From positions 868,001-932,000 of the forward strand of contig NZ_OY782038.1 of assembly GCF_963677575.1 (NCBI RefSeq): a DNA stretch of 64,000 nucleotides, read 5' to 3'. Position numbers and translations under genes: made by a program. Shown here one piece after another: positions 44,997-53,906 of this stretch. How positions within the stretch are numbered: the first letter of the stretch is position 1; each line of letters starts with the position of its first letter. Source of the DNA: an uncultured Draconibacterium sp. GTDB lineage: Bacteria; Bacteroidota; Bacteroidia; Bacteroidales; Prolixibacteraceae. The notes under the pieces are model-generated. The model did no database searches and was not told where the DNA came from. It saw only the letters and a program-made list of their open reading frames with translations.

Positions 44997-47942
44997 TTAA
45001 TCTGTTGAATCGTTTGTAGTATAATGACTAAAACCCATTTTAACCGTACTGCCGTAACTGTTCGACAAATACAATATTACTTTATTTAGCGACGCGCCGC
45101 CGGTTCCTACCGTTGGCGTTACTGTTATGCTGGCCGGGGTTGTGTCTATTATTGTTTGCGTGCTAACATTGCGCGAACCGTTGTTATAATACCCCGACGT
45201 TATAAACTTCATTATTCCAACCAGGGCGCCGTTTAAATCGGTAACGGTTACCGAAACTTCTGTCATTGAATATAAATTAGTCGTCGATAATACATCTGTA
45301 CCAATGTATTTAGCTATTGAACCGCCGCCGCTGGTTACCTGGTTAGATGTGTATGTAATGCCGCTGGTGCTAACCGCGCCGTTACTTGCGGCGGTTATGC
45401 GGCCGTCGGCGTCTACGGTTATGTTTGCGTTTGCGTAACTTCCTGGAGTAACTGCTGTGCTTGCTAATTCTGCTGAGCCAACTACACCATTATCAATACT
45501 CCAAACAGTACCCGAACTGCTTACTATTATGTCGCCTTTGTCACCGTCTGTTAATCCGTTTAAAGGTGTGCCGTTAATCTCTATTGAATTTACGTCTAAA
45601 TCTTCTGTTCCATCCCATAAATCTAAGTTTGCATTGTTCCAATCTTCAATCCATGGCTCCCATGTTCCATCAACTTTTCTCCTAAAAAACTTACGGTCAG
45701 ATGATGTAGCAATAAATGTTTGCGAAGCATAATCATCATTCACATTGAATTGAGTGTGCACTAAATAACCATAAGTTATACCTGTGGGGGAATTGGATGC
45801 GTTACTGGCGTAATAAAATCCACTTTTTACAATAGAATTACAGTCCACTATATTCGTTGTTGCCCTAAGATTAGAACCGTAAGCTATTCTCTCTGATGTT
45901 ATCCCATCGACAAAATCAGCATTTAAACCACTTCCGATACCGTCAACTGTTTTAATTTCTGTTAATAACTTAGATGCGGAAGTAAGCGACTTTGTATAAG
46001 TTGACACATTTGGGTCAGTCTCATAAGCGTTAACCTGCGATTGTGACAACTGTGTATTTTCGTCGATAAAATTAAATGTTTCGTTTGCAGCTTGATTTAT
46101 GTCGAAAGCTCCAATATTAACTCCATTTCGTTGAAAGGTTATTGTTGAATTGTTTACAGTTGGTATGGTTGGTTTATTGGTCAGGTTGTTGTAGTTTAAA
46201 TAATAGCTACCTTCTTGTCCGTCAAGTGTGCCTGTCCAATTACCTGATGTTGAGTTTATATACCCCGCGTCATTGGGAAAGTCTAAAATAGTTAGATCAT
46301 TATTCAAATCTGACAATTTAGTTAAGTTTGCATTGTTCCAATCTTCAATCCATGGCTCCCATGTTCCACCAACTTTTCTCCTAAAAAACTTACGGTCAGA
46401 TGATGTAGCAATAAATGTTTGCGAAGCATAATCATCATTCACATTGAATTGAGTGTGCACTAAATAACCATAAGTTATACCTGTGGGGGAATTGGATGCG
46501 TTACTGGCGTAATAAAATCCACTTTTTACAATAGAATTACAGTCCACTATATTCGTTGTTGCCCTAAGATTAGAACCGTAAGCTATTCTCTCTGATGTTA
46601 TCCCATCGACAAAATCAGCATTTAAACCACTTCCGATACCGTCAACTGTTTTAATTTCTGTTAATAACTTAGATGCGGAAGTAAGCGACTTTGTATAAGT
46701 TGACACATTTGGGTCAGTCTCATAAGCGTTAACCTGCGATTGTGACAACTGTGTATTTTCGTCGATAAAATTAAATGTTTCGTTTGCAGCTTGATTTATG
46801 TCGAAAGCTCCAATATTAACTCCATTTCGTTGAAAGGTTATTGTTGAATTGTTTACAGTTGGTATGGTTGGTTTATTGGTCAGGTTGTTGTAGTTTAAAT
46901 AATAGCTACCTTCTTGTCCGTCAAGTGTGCCTGTCCAATTACCTGATGTTGAGTTTATATACCCCGCGTCATTGGGAAAGTCTAAAATAGTTAGATCATT
47001 ATTCAAATCTGACAATTTAGTTAAGTTTGCATTGTTCCAATCTTCAATCCATGGCTCCCATGTTCCACCAACTTTTCTCCTAAAAAACTTACGGTCAGAT
47101 GATGTAGCAATAAATGTTTGCGAAGCATAATCATCATTCACATTGAATTGAGTGTGCACTAAATAACCATAAGTTATACCTGTGGGGGAATTGGATGCGT
47201 TACTGGCGTAATAAAATCCACTTTTTACAATAGAATTACAGTCCACTATATTCGTTGTTGCCCTAAGATTAGAACCGTAAGCTATTCTCTCTGATGTTAT
47301 CCCATCGACAAAATCAGCATTTAAACCACTTCCGATACCGTCAACTGTTTTAATTTCTGTTAATAACTGAGATGCAGAAGTAAGCGACTTTGTATAAGTT
47401 GACACATTTGGGTCAGTCTCATAAGCGTTAACCTGCGATTGTGACAACTGTGTATTTTCATCAATAAAATTAAATGTTTCGTTTGCAGCTTGATTTATAT
47501 CGAAAGCTCCAATATTAACTCCATTTCGCTGTAAGGTTATTGTTGAATTATTTACTATTGGAATTGTAGGCTTATTTATCAAATCCCCATAATCACCCGA
47601 AAAATCATCAGACTCGTTTTTGTCCCAACCGTCAAAGGCTGATTCGTTGCCTGTAATATCGGCGCCTGTGAAATAATCAAGTTCATCAAAATGAACAATA
47701 TTGGCAGAATCGGCGGCAAATATTGGATCAGTTTCCGCTGGTATAATAACCAGGTTAAGCAAACTGTCGAGCCGGATAGACTTTTTCTTATCGTCGTCAG
47801 CATCTTCTATTAAGAACAAATCATCGCCGGCGGGGTTGCTAATTCGCTCCAAAGGGTCTATTGGCGCTATACGCGACCAACTTTGCTGTGCAAATGTTAA
47901 TACCGGTGCCAGTAGCAATAGGATTAAAAGTATTCGTTTCAT
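44997..47942 (-). CDS. Repeat-containing tail fibre with Sec signal peptide and pyocin-knob-like domains
   Basis: The protein has 981 residues. A typical signal peptide (MKRILLILLLLAPVLTFAQQ) opens it, which is unexpected for a phage fibre. A head segment (about 20-115) leads into three nearly identical 233-residue units. Each contains a LTNKPTIPTVNNSTITFQ beta-type segment and a pyocin-knob-like domain (SGFYYASNASNSPTG, FRRKVGGTWEPWIEDW). The C-terminal 200 residues (SSGTVWSIDNGVVGSAEL, then a glycine-rich part and SYGSTVKMGFSHY) are unique and probably form the receptor-binding tip. The repeats match at DNA level with a 699-bp period. Confidence 0.75.
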   Translation of the reverse strand: MKRILLILLLLAPVLTFAQQSWSRIAPIDPLERISNPAGDDLFLIEDADDDKKKSIRLDSLLNLVIIPAETDPIFAADSANIVHFDELDYFTGADITGNESAFDGWDKNESDDFSGDYGDLINKPTIPIVNNSTITLQRNGVNIGAFDINQAANETFNFIDENTQLSQSQVNAYETDPNVSTYTKSLTSASQLLTEIKTVDGIGSGLNADFVDGITSERIAYGSNLRATTNIVDCNSIVKSGFYYASNASNSPTGITYGYLVHTQFNVNDDYASQTFIATSSDRKFFRRKVGGTWEPWIEDWNNANLTKLSDLNNDLTILDFPNDAGYINSTSGNWTGTLDGQEGSYYLNYNNLTNKPTIPTVNNSTITFQRNGVNIGAFDINQAANETFNFIDENTQLSQSQVNAYETDPNVSTYTKSLTSASKLLTEIKTVDGIGSGLNADFVDGITSERIAYGSNLRATTNIVDCNSIVKSGFYYASNASNSPTGITYGYLVHTQFNVNDDYASQTFIATSSDRKFFRRKVGGTWEPWIEDWNNANLTKLSDLNNDLTILDFPNDAGYINSTSGNWTGTLDGQEGSYYLNYNNLTNKPTIPTVNNSTITFQRNGVNIGAFDINQAANETFNFIDENTQLSQSQVNAYETDPNVSTYTKSLTSASKLLTEIKTVDGIGSGLNADFVDGITSERIAYGSNLRATTNIVDCNSIVKSGFYYASNASNSPTGITYGYLVHTQFNVNDDYASQTFIATSSDRKFFRRKVDGTWEPWIEDWNNANLDLWDGTEDLDVNSIEINGTPLNGLTDGDKGDIIVSSSGTVWSIDNGVVGSAELASTAVTPGSYANANITVDADGRITAASNGAVSTSGITYTSNQVTSGGGSIAKYIGTDVLSTTNLYSMTEVSVTVTDLNGALVGIMKFITSGYYNNGSRNVSTQTIIDTTPASITVTPTVGTGGASLNKVILYLSNSYGSTVKMGFSHYTTNDSTD
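45625..47585. repeat. Tandem repeat, 699-bp period, about 2.8 copies inside the tail fibre gene
   Basis: Copies start at 45625, 46324 and 47023 and are almost identical in DNA sequence. The third, encoding the N-terminal unit, is incomplete and ends in the head segment near 47585. Visible differences are few: VDG for VGG in the first copy by coordinate, and SASQ for SASK plus TLQ for TFQ in the third. The unit is a multiple of three, so copy number can change without breaking the frame. Confidence 0.9.
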
Positions 47943-47943
47943 T

Positions 47944-48276
47944 TTATTCCAGTTTTGAGTATTTATAAAAGGCTATCAATTTTTCACTACCAGCCGGTGC
48001 AGAAATGTTTTCGCCGAGAGTCCAGGTATTTCCATCAATGGTAAAATCGGTTGGTTGCAGTGTAAACGCGTAGCTTATAGATAAAGCCACGTTATTAAGA
48101 TCAGTCGGAGTTTTTTCGGATGTAAAGCTTTTATTATCACCATCAACTACACCTGTCAATACTTCTCCGAATTTATAGGCATCATGATTGATTCCAATCG
48201 AAATCCAGTCGATCAGCAATGACATGCGGTGATCCTTGAACAGTCCTTTTAACAAACGCTTTGTTATCCCTATCAT
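47944..48276 (-). CDS. Small prophage tail-region protein of unknown function
   Basis: The protein has 110 residues. A basic N-terminal patch (ITKRLLKGLFKDHR) leads to a beta-rich remainder with FTLQPTDFTIDGNTWTLGENI and no TM helix or signal. It is 2-3 bp from both neighbours, so it is translated with the tail genes. It may be a fibre adaptor or connector. No family is recognised. Confidence 0.6.
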   Translation of the reverse strand: MIGITKRLLKGLFKDHRMSLLIDWISIGINHDAYKFGEVLTGVVDGDNKSFTSEKTPTDLNNVALSISYAFTLQPTDFTIDGNTWTLGENISAPAGSEKLIAFYKYSKLE

Positions 48277-48278
48277 AA

Positions 48279-49451
48279 TCAGTAGCGGTTATTGTGGGCT
48301 TCACTTAGTTCCAATTCAAAATCGTGCAGGTTTTCGTCGATAGCGCCCAAAGCTTCCGCGCTGTTTTCGATGTTTACCGGCACAACATAGCCTGTGGCCA
48401 CATCGAGGATCCACAGCTGGCGGCTCATAATAAAATGTTCCAACTCGAGTATTTCTTCCCACGATTTATGGCCGGTGTTGACGATCCATTTCCGCCGGCC
48501 GGATTTGGCAGAAATTACCTGCGTGCGCTGCCGGGTTGTGTCGGTATTCTGTGCGGTACGTTGCGCTGTTGTATGCTCGGCCGGGAAGTTGGTTTTTACT
48601 TTGCCGGTAAACCAGTAACAATCTACTGCGCTGTAGCGGTTAAAAGCAAACACCTGAGTGTTGAATTCGTAGTAAGTATAATCGATATTTAAAGTAAATT
48701 TTTCGATTACCCGTTCAACACCATTTTCGAGGTAACACTCGTAACTTACTACCGGGTTTGCACTAGCCACATCGAGGCCAAGCGTGGCCGGATCGACATT
48801 AAACTCGTATATGCTTCCGTGATTAACCGTTACCGCCTGCGAAATGGTACCGGTAGTTCCGTCTTGCAGCGTGTAATCGGCTTTAAACGTAAGATTCAGT
48901 GCTGCCGCTGCCGACGACATGCACCAGAGTTTTGCCAGTGCTGTTGGTGCAATCTTTACACCATCGGGCAAAGCTGTTAACCATTTGCCACCAACAATAA
49001 ACTGGTTGTACCAATTGGTTGCCTGTTCGGTGTAAAGGTCTTTTTCGAACTCGGATAAACCGCCCTGCAAAACAGTTACTTTATATTGATCGCCGTTAAG
49101 TTCTGCCCAGTTTTCCTGGCGCTGGTTGTTTTCGATATAGCTTTCGCCAATATCGAGCGAAATGAGTGCGGGGATATCGGCGCGTTCGGTGCCCAACACT
49201 CCACCTGTTGACGAAAACGTGGGTACAAAGTAGCGGTATAAAAAACCGGAGATATCGAACCAGGCATCGCCGTTGGCATCGGGAATGTTTTCGAGAATCT
49301 GCGGCATACCATCGAGCTTGGCATCTTCGCTGGTAATTTTCAGAAGCACCCGGTAAAGATCGCCTTGCACGGTATCGGTATTTATTTTAACCCGAATTTC
49401 GGTGCCTTGTAATTGCACCGCTCCACCTGGTATTGTAATTTCTAAAGCCAT
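48279..49451 (-). CDS. Tail protein following the tape measure (distal-tail-like position)
   Basis: The protein has 390 residues, beta-rich throughout, with no signal peptide or TM segment. Landmarks are an N-terminal ITIPGGAVQLQGTEIRVKI, a central TVNHGSIYEFNVDPATLG, and a C-terminal HKSWEEILELEHFIMSRQLWILD. In siphophages the gene after the tape measure encodes the distal tail protein, so that role is likely by position. The sequence alone does not place it in a family I can name. An unusually Thr/Arg-rich stretch (TTAQRTAQNTDTTRQRT) lies near residue 300. Confidence 0.55.
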   Translation of the reverse strand: MALEITIPGGAVQLQGTEIRVKINTDTVQGDLYRVLLKITSEDAKLDGMPQILENIPDANGDAWFDISGFLYRYFVPTFSSTGGVLGTERADIPALISLDIGESYIENNQRQENWAELNGDQYKVTVLQGGLSEFEKDLYTEQATNWYNQFIVGGKWLTALPDGVKIAPTALAKLWCMSSAAAALNLTFKADYTLQDGTTGTISQAVTVNHGSIYEFNVDPATLGLDVASANPVVSYECYLENGVERVIEKFTLNIDYTYYEFNTQVFAFNRYSAVDCYWFTGKVKTNFPAEHTTAQRTAQNTDTTRQRTQVISAKSGRRKWIVNTGHKSWEEILELEHFIMSRQLWILDVATGYVVPVNIENSAEALGAIDENLHDFELELSEAHNNRY

Positions 49452-49491
49452 ACTACGAGTTTAAAGTTTTGAGTTTAAAGTTTAAAGGACA

Positions 49492-52400
49492 CTACATGCC
49501 CGAACCCTTTTGCTGGCGTTTGTATTCATCTTCCAGTTTCGCGAATTTGTCGTAGGAGAATGGAATTTTAAGCTTCTCTAACCGGGTAACTGCTTTGTCG
49601 AATTTGTCAACGTCGATAAAATATGTATAGGGTTGTGTAGGGTTTAAGCCTGAAGGTTCGGAAGTTGGGCCACCGGAAGAAAATTCGCGACGGGTTGAAA
49701 CTATTGCCGGGCCAATATTTAACTGACGCAATGATCCGCTTTTACGTGCAATTTCGATCATGTTTATGAATGGCCTGAGCAGAGGATTGTCCACTCCTTC
49801 TTCCGGAATTACATATTCTTTTTTGTGGACAATGCCGGCAGGTTCGTATTTGCCTCCATCGCCCGTGTAACCACCGATTGCGTAACCTTTAGTATTACTA
49901 TTTGAAGTAAAAGCTTTGTTTACCAATCCTTCAATAGCGGCAAAAGTGGCTTCAATGAGTGCAATTTTGGCAGCGGCGGCAAACATCAAGGCAGGATTTA
50001 ATGATGCAAGTCCCTGAATAGTTACGCCTGCAATAGCAATTTCAGTTTGTACCTTTAATTGTTCGAGGGCAAATATTAAGATGTTTTTAGCAAATGTTTT
50101 AAAGGCATCTTCACTTCCTGACATCATATCGAACATTCCCTGTGAAATGACATCGATAGTATCCTGGTACATCATTGCCTGGGTCTGTAAAGTCTCTACA
50201 AGATCTTCCTGGTCCTTTGCAGCTTTTGCAGTAGCCTGGGCGTTACGTTTAAGCAGCTTTTCTTCTTCAAGCAATTTTGTATTAACCTCCTCAACCGCTT
50301 TTTGTTTTAGCTTAAGCGGTTCAATAGCTTCGCGAACAGCTTTATTGTATTCGTTTTGTTTATCGACAATTTTTGTTTGTAAATCAAGTTTTTTTGATTC
50401 ATCAGTTTCAAGCTGTTCCTTTGCCTGCAGATAAACAATTTCGTTGGCCAATAAACGGGCATGAAGAAATTTTTGCATTGATTCTTCAGCACCATATTGT
50501 TCTTTTAGTTTAAGAATACGCTGTTTGTTGGCAATATCAAGGGCTTCGTTGGCTTTATCGAGGTCGGTTTTACCTCCATTACCATTCCCTCTTTTTTTCA
50601 ATTCAGTATCAACATTCTTAAGGTAGCCTTTAAGATTTTTAAGCCGTTTTTGGTTAGCCTTATTGTCTGCCTCGAGATCCGCAGACAAGTATCGTTTCCT
50701 TGCTAAAATCTGAGAGTCAAGATTTATCTTCTGTATTTTCGACAAACCTCCCTGTGTCCGTTGCTCAGTAAGTTCCCGTAATTTTTCATCTTCAGATAAA
50801 CGTTTTTTCAATTTCTGAATTAACAAAGCATGATGATCGTCTTCTGCTCTTAGCTGAGTCTGCATGTCAGACTTCAGAGTTTCCAGCTGATCTTTTGAAA
50901 GATTTTTAATAATGCCAGCACGCTCTTCTAACGTTTTTGTTTGCCCTACTAACCGGTTACTTTCTTTCAAAACTTCATTGAACTCATTTTGCTCCTTTTT
51001 TGCAACTTTAGTTTTATCCCTGAAAAGCAGATAAGCCGTGGCAGCAGTAGCCAAGAGTGAAACCAACAAACCGATTGGACTTAGTTTAGTAGTGGTATTG
51101 AAAATCCGCATGGCAGCAGTTGCCCGTTTCACATTACCAGTAAACAATGCTTGTGCAGCCGCCAGTAACAGCATTCCTGCCCGTTCCGTTTTTTGCCAGA
51201 ACACGCGAGCCTTAGACAAGGCCAGACCGATTCCCACCTCTTTGTTTTTCCTGGCTTCCCATAATGCCATGATTTTTACGGCAATGGTATATGACACAAT
51301 TGAAGCAGCGACAACAACAATCTGCCTGCCGTGGTTTTTAAACAGGTCGATTGTACTGGAAAGAAGCTTTAAGGTGAGTTTTCCGGTACGTAGGAAGTAG
51401 GTTTGTGCAGGGATTAATTTTTCGCCAATTTCAACTACATATTCGTGCATGGCCTCTTTTGCCTGTTGGCGTTTGGCCATATCATCAGAAGTATTATCGA
51501 TGGCCTGCTGTATAACGAAATTTTCAGCTTTAATAGCTTCCGTCATTTCATTAATGTACTCCCGGTTCTGGATTATAATCTTAGCAGTATTGGCATTTTC
51601 GCGGCCAAATATTTTAGTGTATTCGGCTGATGATAATTGTTTGTTGGCAAGGTTTTCCAAAGCTTTGTCTAATCCCACTATTTCGGGATTGGTTTCGTTG
51701 GCCCCGGACGACAGGATGGTAAAAAAGTTACGCAACTGGATACCTGCACGGTTGCCGACTATCCCGCCTTTTTCTCCCAACACTTCAATAAGCGAAACAC
51801 TCTTTTCGACCTCGACATTGGCATCGGAAGCATTTTTCCCGAATTCTTTAATCGACATTCCCACCTCAGGAATTTGCACAGCTCCCAATTTTGCACCACC
51901 GGCCAAAGCATTGGTGTGGCGGGCAGCTTCACCGGCAGGGGCATTGTATTGGTTCAGCGCTTTTGTTGTGGCATCAATAGCATCGGCAAGCGGCATACCT
52001 TCGCCGGCTTCGGATAAGATGAGAACCTGTTTAGTAACTTCGGCAAGGGCCTCTTTGTTTTTCAGCAAAGCCGGTTTTGCAGAACCAACCAACTGATAAG
52101 CTTCCATAATCTCATCGACCGACTTCTGGATTCTTACGCCAGATTCGTCCTGGGTAGTAGCAAATTCAACGGCCCTTTGTTCTAACCAGGATAATTCTCC
52201 ATCAACCAGTCCGGTTAAGGCTTTCACTTTTCCGCGCATATCCTGCCTTTCCAACTGGGCATCGATTGCACGTTGAGCAGTCATTTGAACACCAACCAAA
52301 GAAGCAAGGCCGGCAGTGGCAACGGAGAAATAACGGTTAAAACCATCGGCAGTACGGCTCAGCCACGATTTCTGAACTTTAAGAGAACCGTTTACTTCAT

Positions 52401-52764
52401 CGAGTTTGGCACGCAATAATTTTGCCTGTGCAGCCTTAGCAGCAAAACCGGGATCCGTTTGCTTCATTTTTCCAAGCTGAACATTGAGTGTTCGAAGTGC
52501 CTTTTTCAAGTCGTTGGGAGCAGCTCCGTTCAGATTGCGAAGAACTTTCTCGTAATCGAAAGTTTCTTTGCGGAGGCTCCGGGTAGCAGCTTCAACACCT
52601 TTCAGCTCTTTTTTCAGCTTGTTATATTTAACAGTGTCGCCGGCTTCCTGGGCAGCCTTCATTTGCTGGCGAAGCTCCTTTGCTTTTTTCTTAATTGCAT
52701 CGAGAGCGGCTTCGGCCTGTTTGCCATCGAGGTAAATGGTTGCTTTTGCTTTTTCGTTAGCCAT
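49492..52764 (-). CDS. Phage tail tape measure protein (TP901-type)
   Basis: The protein has 1090 residues. The N-terminal coiled-coil (about 1-140, rich in Lys/Glu/Ala) is followed by the TP901 tape-measure core (about 150-420: EQRAVEFATTQDESGVRIQKS, ALNQYNAPAGEAARHTNAL, EVGMSIKEFGKNASD). TM-like helices cover about 470-500 and 550-580, long coiled-coil stretches 590-830, a hydrophobic segment (IAIAGVTIQGLASLNPALMF) about 900-930, and a C-terminal GYAIGGYTGDGGKYEPAGIVHKKEYVIPE, a common tape-measure ending. It sets tail length and may help DNA cross the membrane. If the usual 1.5 angstrom per residue holds, the tail would be roughly 160 nm. Confidence 0.9.
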   Translation of the reverse strand: MANEKAKATIYLDGKQAEAALDAIKKKAKELRQQMKAAQEAGDTVKYNKLKKELKGVEAATRSLRKETFDYEKVLRNLNGAAPNDLKKALRTLNVQLGKMKQTDPGFAAKAAQAKLLRAKLDEVNGSLKVQKSWLSRTADGFNRYFSVATAGLASLVGVQMTAQRAIDAQLERQDMRGKVKALTGLVDGELSWLEQRAVEFATTQDESGVRIQKSVDEIMEAYQLVGSAKPALLKNKEALAEVTKQVLILSEAGEGMPLADAIDATTKALNQYNAPAGEAARHTNALAGGAKLGAVQIPEVGMSIKEFGKNASDANVEVEKSVSLIEVLGEKGGIVGNRAGIQLRNFFTILSSGANETNPEIVGLDKALENLANKQLSSAEYTKIFGRENANTAKIIIQNREYINEMTEAIKAENFVIQQAIDNTSDDMAKRQQAKEAMHEYVVEIGEKLIPAQTYFLRTGKLTLKLLSSTIDLFKNHGRQIVVVAASIVSYTIAVKIMALWEARKNKEVGIGLALSKARVFWQKTERAGMLLLAAAQALFTGNVKRATAAMRIFNTTTKLSPIGLLVSLLATAATAYLLFRDKTKVAKKEQNEFNEVLKESNRLVGQTKTLEERAGIIKNLSKDQLETLKSDMQTQLRAEDDHHALLIQKLKKRLSEDEKLRELTEQRTQGGLSKIQKINLDSQILARKRYLSADLEADNKANQKRLKNLKGYLKNVDTELKKRGNGNGGKTDLDKANEALDIANKQRILKLKEQYGAEESMQKFLHARLLANEIVYLQAKEQLETDESKKLDLQTKIVDKQNEYNKAVREAIEPLKLKQKAVEEVNTKLLEEEKLLKRNAQATAKAAKDQEDLVETLQTQAMMYQDTIDVISQGMFDMMSGSEDAFKTFAKNILIFALEQLKVQTEIAIAGVTIQGLASLNPALMFAAAAKIALIEATFAAIEGLVNKAFTSNSNTKGYAIGGYTGDGGKYEPAGIVHKKEYVIPEEGVDNPLLRPFINMIEIARKSGSLRQLNIGPAIVSTRREFSSGGPTSEPSGLNPTQPYTYFIDVDKFDKAVTRLEKLKIPFSYDKFAKLEDEYKRQQKGSGM

Positions 52765-52825
52765 TGCACATTGCTTTATGGTAGCAATCTACAACGGGAA
52801 AGGAGGGTTTGAAAGGACAAAAAAA

Positions 52826-52850
52826 AGCCTGCTATCATTGATAACAGGCT
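52826..52850 (-). terminator. Terminator of the hicAB module (bidirectional form)
   Basis: AGCCTGCTATC (52826-52836), loop ATT, GATAACAGGCT (52840-52850), flanked by A7 on the left and TTTTT on the right. Read leftward it is followed by seven T, so it ends the hicAB transcript before the tape-measure gene. Late-operon transcription would have to pass it. Confidence 0.8.
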
Positions 52851-52871
52851 TTTTAAAATTTTAAAATTATT

Positions 52872-53273
52872 TTACAATGGCAAAGCAGATAATTCTTCAC
52901 CAACCTGTTTTATTACCGTAAAAATTTTACGGGCCTGATCTTCGCTCATTGGCCTACCTGCCTTGTATTGTGCCAAAAGCGAACGGTTAATACCGGCACG
53001 TTTGGCCACTTCAGTAACCGGTACCGGAAGGTCGTTAAACAATTCGTCGACAATTACTTTAATATCATACTCTAATTCTTCGGTAATAAAACGATCGTCA
53101 ACGTCTTGCGCCTCTCCAATTTCAATTAAACCTTCAATGTGTAAATCAATGGCCTCATTAAGGTTCTCTTTCAGTTCTTCCAATGTATCGCCTTGCGAAT
53201 AACATCCGGGAAGATCTACTACTTCTGCCCACCAGCCATCTTTATTGGGCCTTACCAACACTTGAACTACCAT
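52872..53273 (-). CDS. hicB: HicB-type antitoxin
   Basis: The protein has 133 residues. The N-terminal HicB fold (VLVRPNKDGWWAEVVDLPGCYSQGDTLEEL) is the partly degraded RNase-H-like domain that binds HicA. The C-terminal domain (VTEVAKRAGINRSLLAQYKAG) is a helix-turn-helix that binds the operator upstream of hicA. It follows hicA, the usual order. The pair sits inside the phage late region between the phosphatase-like and tape-measure genes and has its own operator and terminator. Confidence 0.9.
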   Translation of the reverse strand: MVVQVLVRPNKDGWWAEVVDLPGCYSQGDTLEELKENLNEAIDLHIEGLIEIGEAQDVDDRFITEELEYDIKVIVDELFNDLPVPVTEVAKRAGINRSLLAQYKAGRPMSEDQARKIFTVIKQVGEELSALPL

Positions 53274-53312
53274 TTTAAACTATCTTTTAGTGTTATTTTT
53301 TTTTAAGCAGGG

Positions 53313-53501
53313 CTACTTGAGCCCTGCCTGCTTTAAAATTGAACTTTCAAGTCCTTTAGGGACTTCTTTGTTCACTCCATGAAACGGAATGGTTACTAGT
53401 CCAGGCTTTTCAGGATGCCTGAATTGCATATGACTTCCTTTTTGCCTAACTAAGTACCAACCATCCTTTTCAATGAACTTAATGATCTCTTTCGATTTCA
53501 T
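53313..53501 (-). CDS. hicA: HicA-type mRNA-interferase toxin
   Basis: The protein has 62 residues, the usual size. The dsRBD-like fold shows KSKEIIKFIEKDGWYLVRQ, the catalytic histidine at H24 in KGSHMQFRHP, and VTIPFHGVNKEVPKG. HicA cleaves mRNAs when released from HicB. It lies 39 bp upstream of hicB and is preceded by two dyad operators (53507-53560). Confidence 0.92.
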   Translation of the reverse strand: MKSKEIIKFIEKDGWYLVRQKGSHMQFRHPEKPGLVTIPFHGVNKEVPKGLESSILKQAGLK

Positions 53502-53506
53502 ATAAC

Positions 53507-53560
53507 AAAAGTAACACTTTTGTTACTTTTATGCAAATTTCAAGGTAACTTTTTTGTTAC
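53507..53560 (-). promoter_or_regulatory. Paired dyad operators upstream of hicA
   Basis: AAAAGTAAC (53507-53515) pairs with GTTACTTTT (53522-53530), and GTAAC (53545-53549) pairs with GTTAC (53556-53560). Both dyads share a GTAAC core and are 30-38 bp apart, fitting two binding sites for the HicB helix-turn-helix. They abut the hicA start codon, as expected for autoregulation of the module. Confidence 0.65.
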
Positions 53561-53573
53561 TTTTTAAATATAT

Positions 53574-53906
53574 TTAAGGTAGCTTAGTGAATATCTCCAT
53601 GACCAAATCGGAAGAAAAGGCTTTGAATTCGTCTTTAATACCAAGTACTTTAATTTTATTATCGATGGAAGAGCCGTAGAGCTTGAGCAATTCTTTCCGG
53701 TTACGCTGTTCCATACATAAAATTTCGTCGGCATCTTTTACATCGTTTTCGGTACAGAATGTTCCGCAATGGATACGGCAGGCTGCCTGGTTAGATCCAC
53801 GCGACCACACTTCGCTATTGTGATTCGTAAGTTTCAGCAAAAAAGCAGCAGTGGTGCTACGGTTTACATTGGCCGAACAGACCGTTAATATTTTTTTACC
53901 AGCCAT
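53574..53906 (-). CDS. Low-molecular-weight phosphotyrosine-phosphatase-like protein in prophage
   Basis: The protein has 110 residues. The N-terminal strand ILTVCSANVNRST carries the C(X)5R signature with Cys10 and Arg16, plus Asn13 and Ser17 as in LMW-PTP/arsenate-reductase proteins. FCTENDVKDADEILCMEQRNR matches the second part of the fold. The usual C-terminal DP acid motif is not visible and the protein is shorter than typical (about 150), so activity may be altered. It overlaps the upstream gene by 11 bp, inside the head-tail connector group. This is an odd place for a signalling enzyme. Confidence 0.7.
   Translation of the reverse strand: MAGKKILTVCSANVNRSTTAAFLLKLTNHNSEVWSRGSNQAACRIHCGTFCTENDVKDADEILCMEQRNRKELLKLYGSSIDNKIKVLGIKDEFKAFSSDLVMEIFTKLP

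Noticed and set aside
46228..47130. Two identical 67-codon plus-strand frames
   Set aside because: They are the antisense image of the 699-bp fibre repeat.
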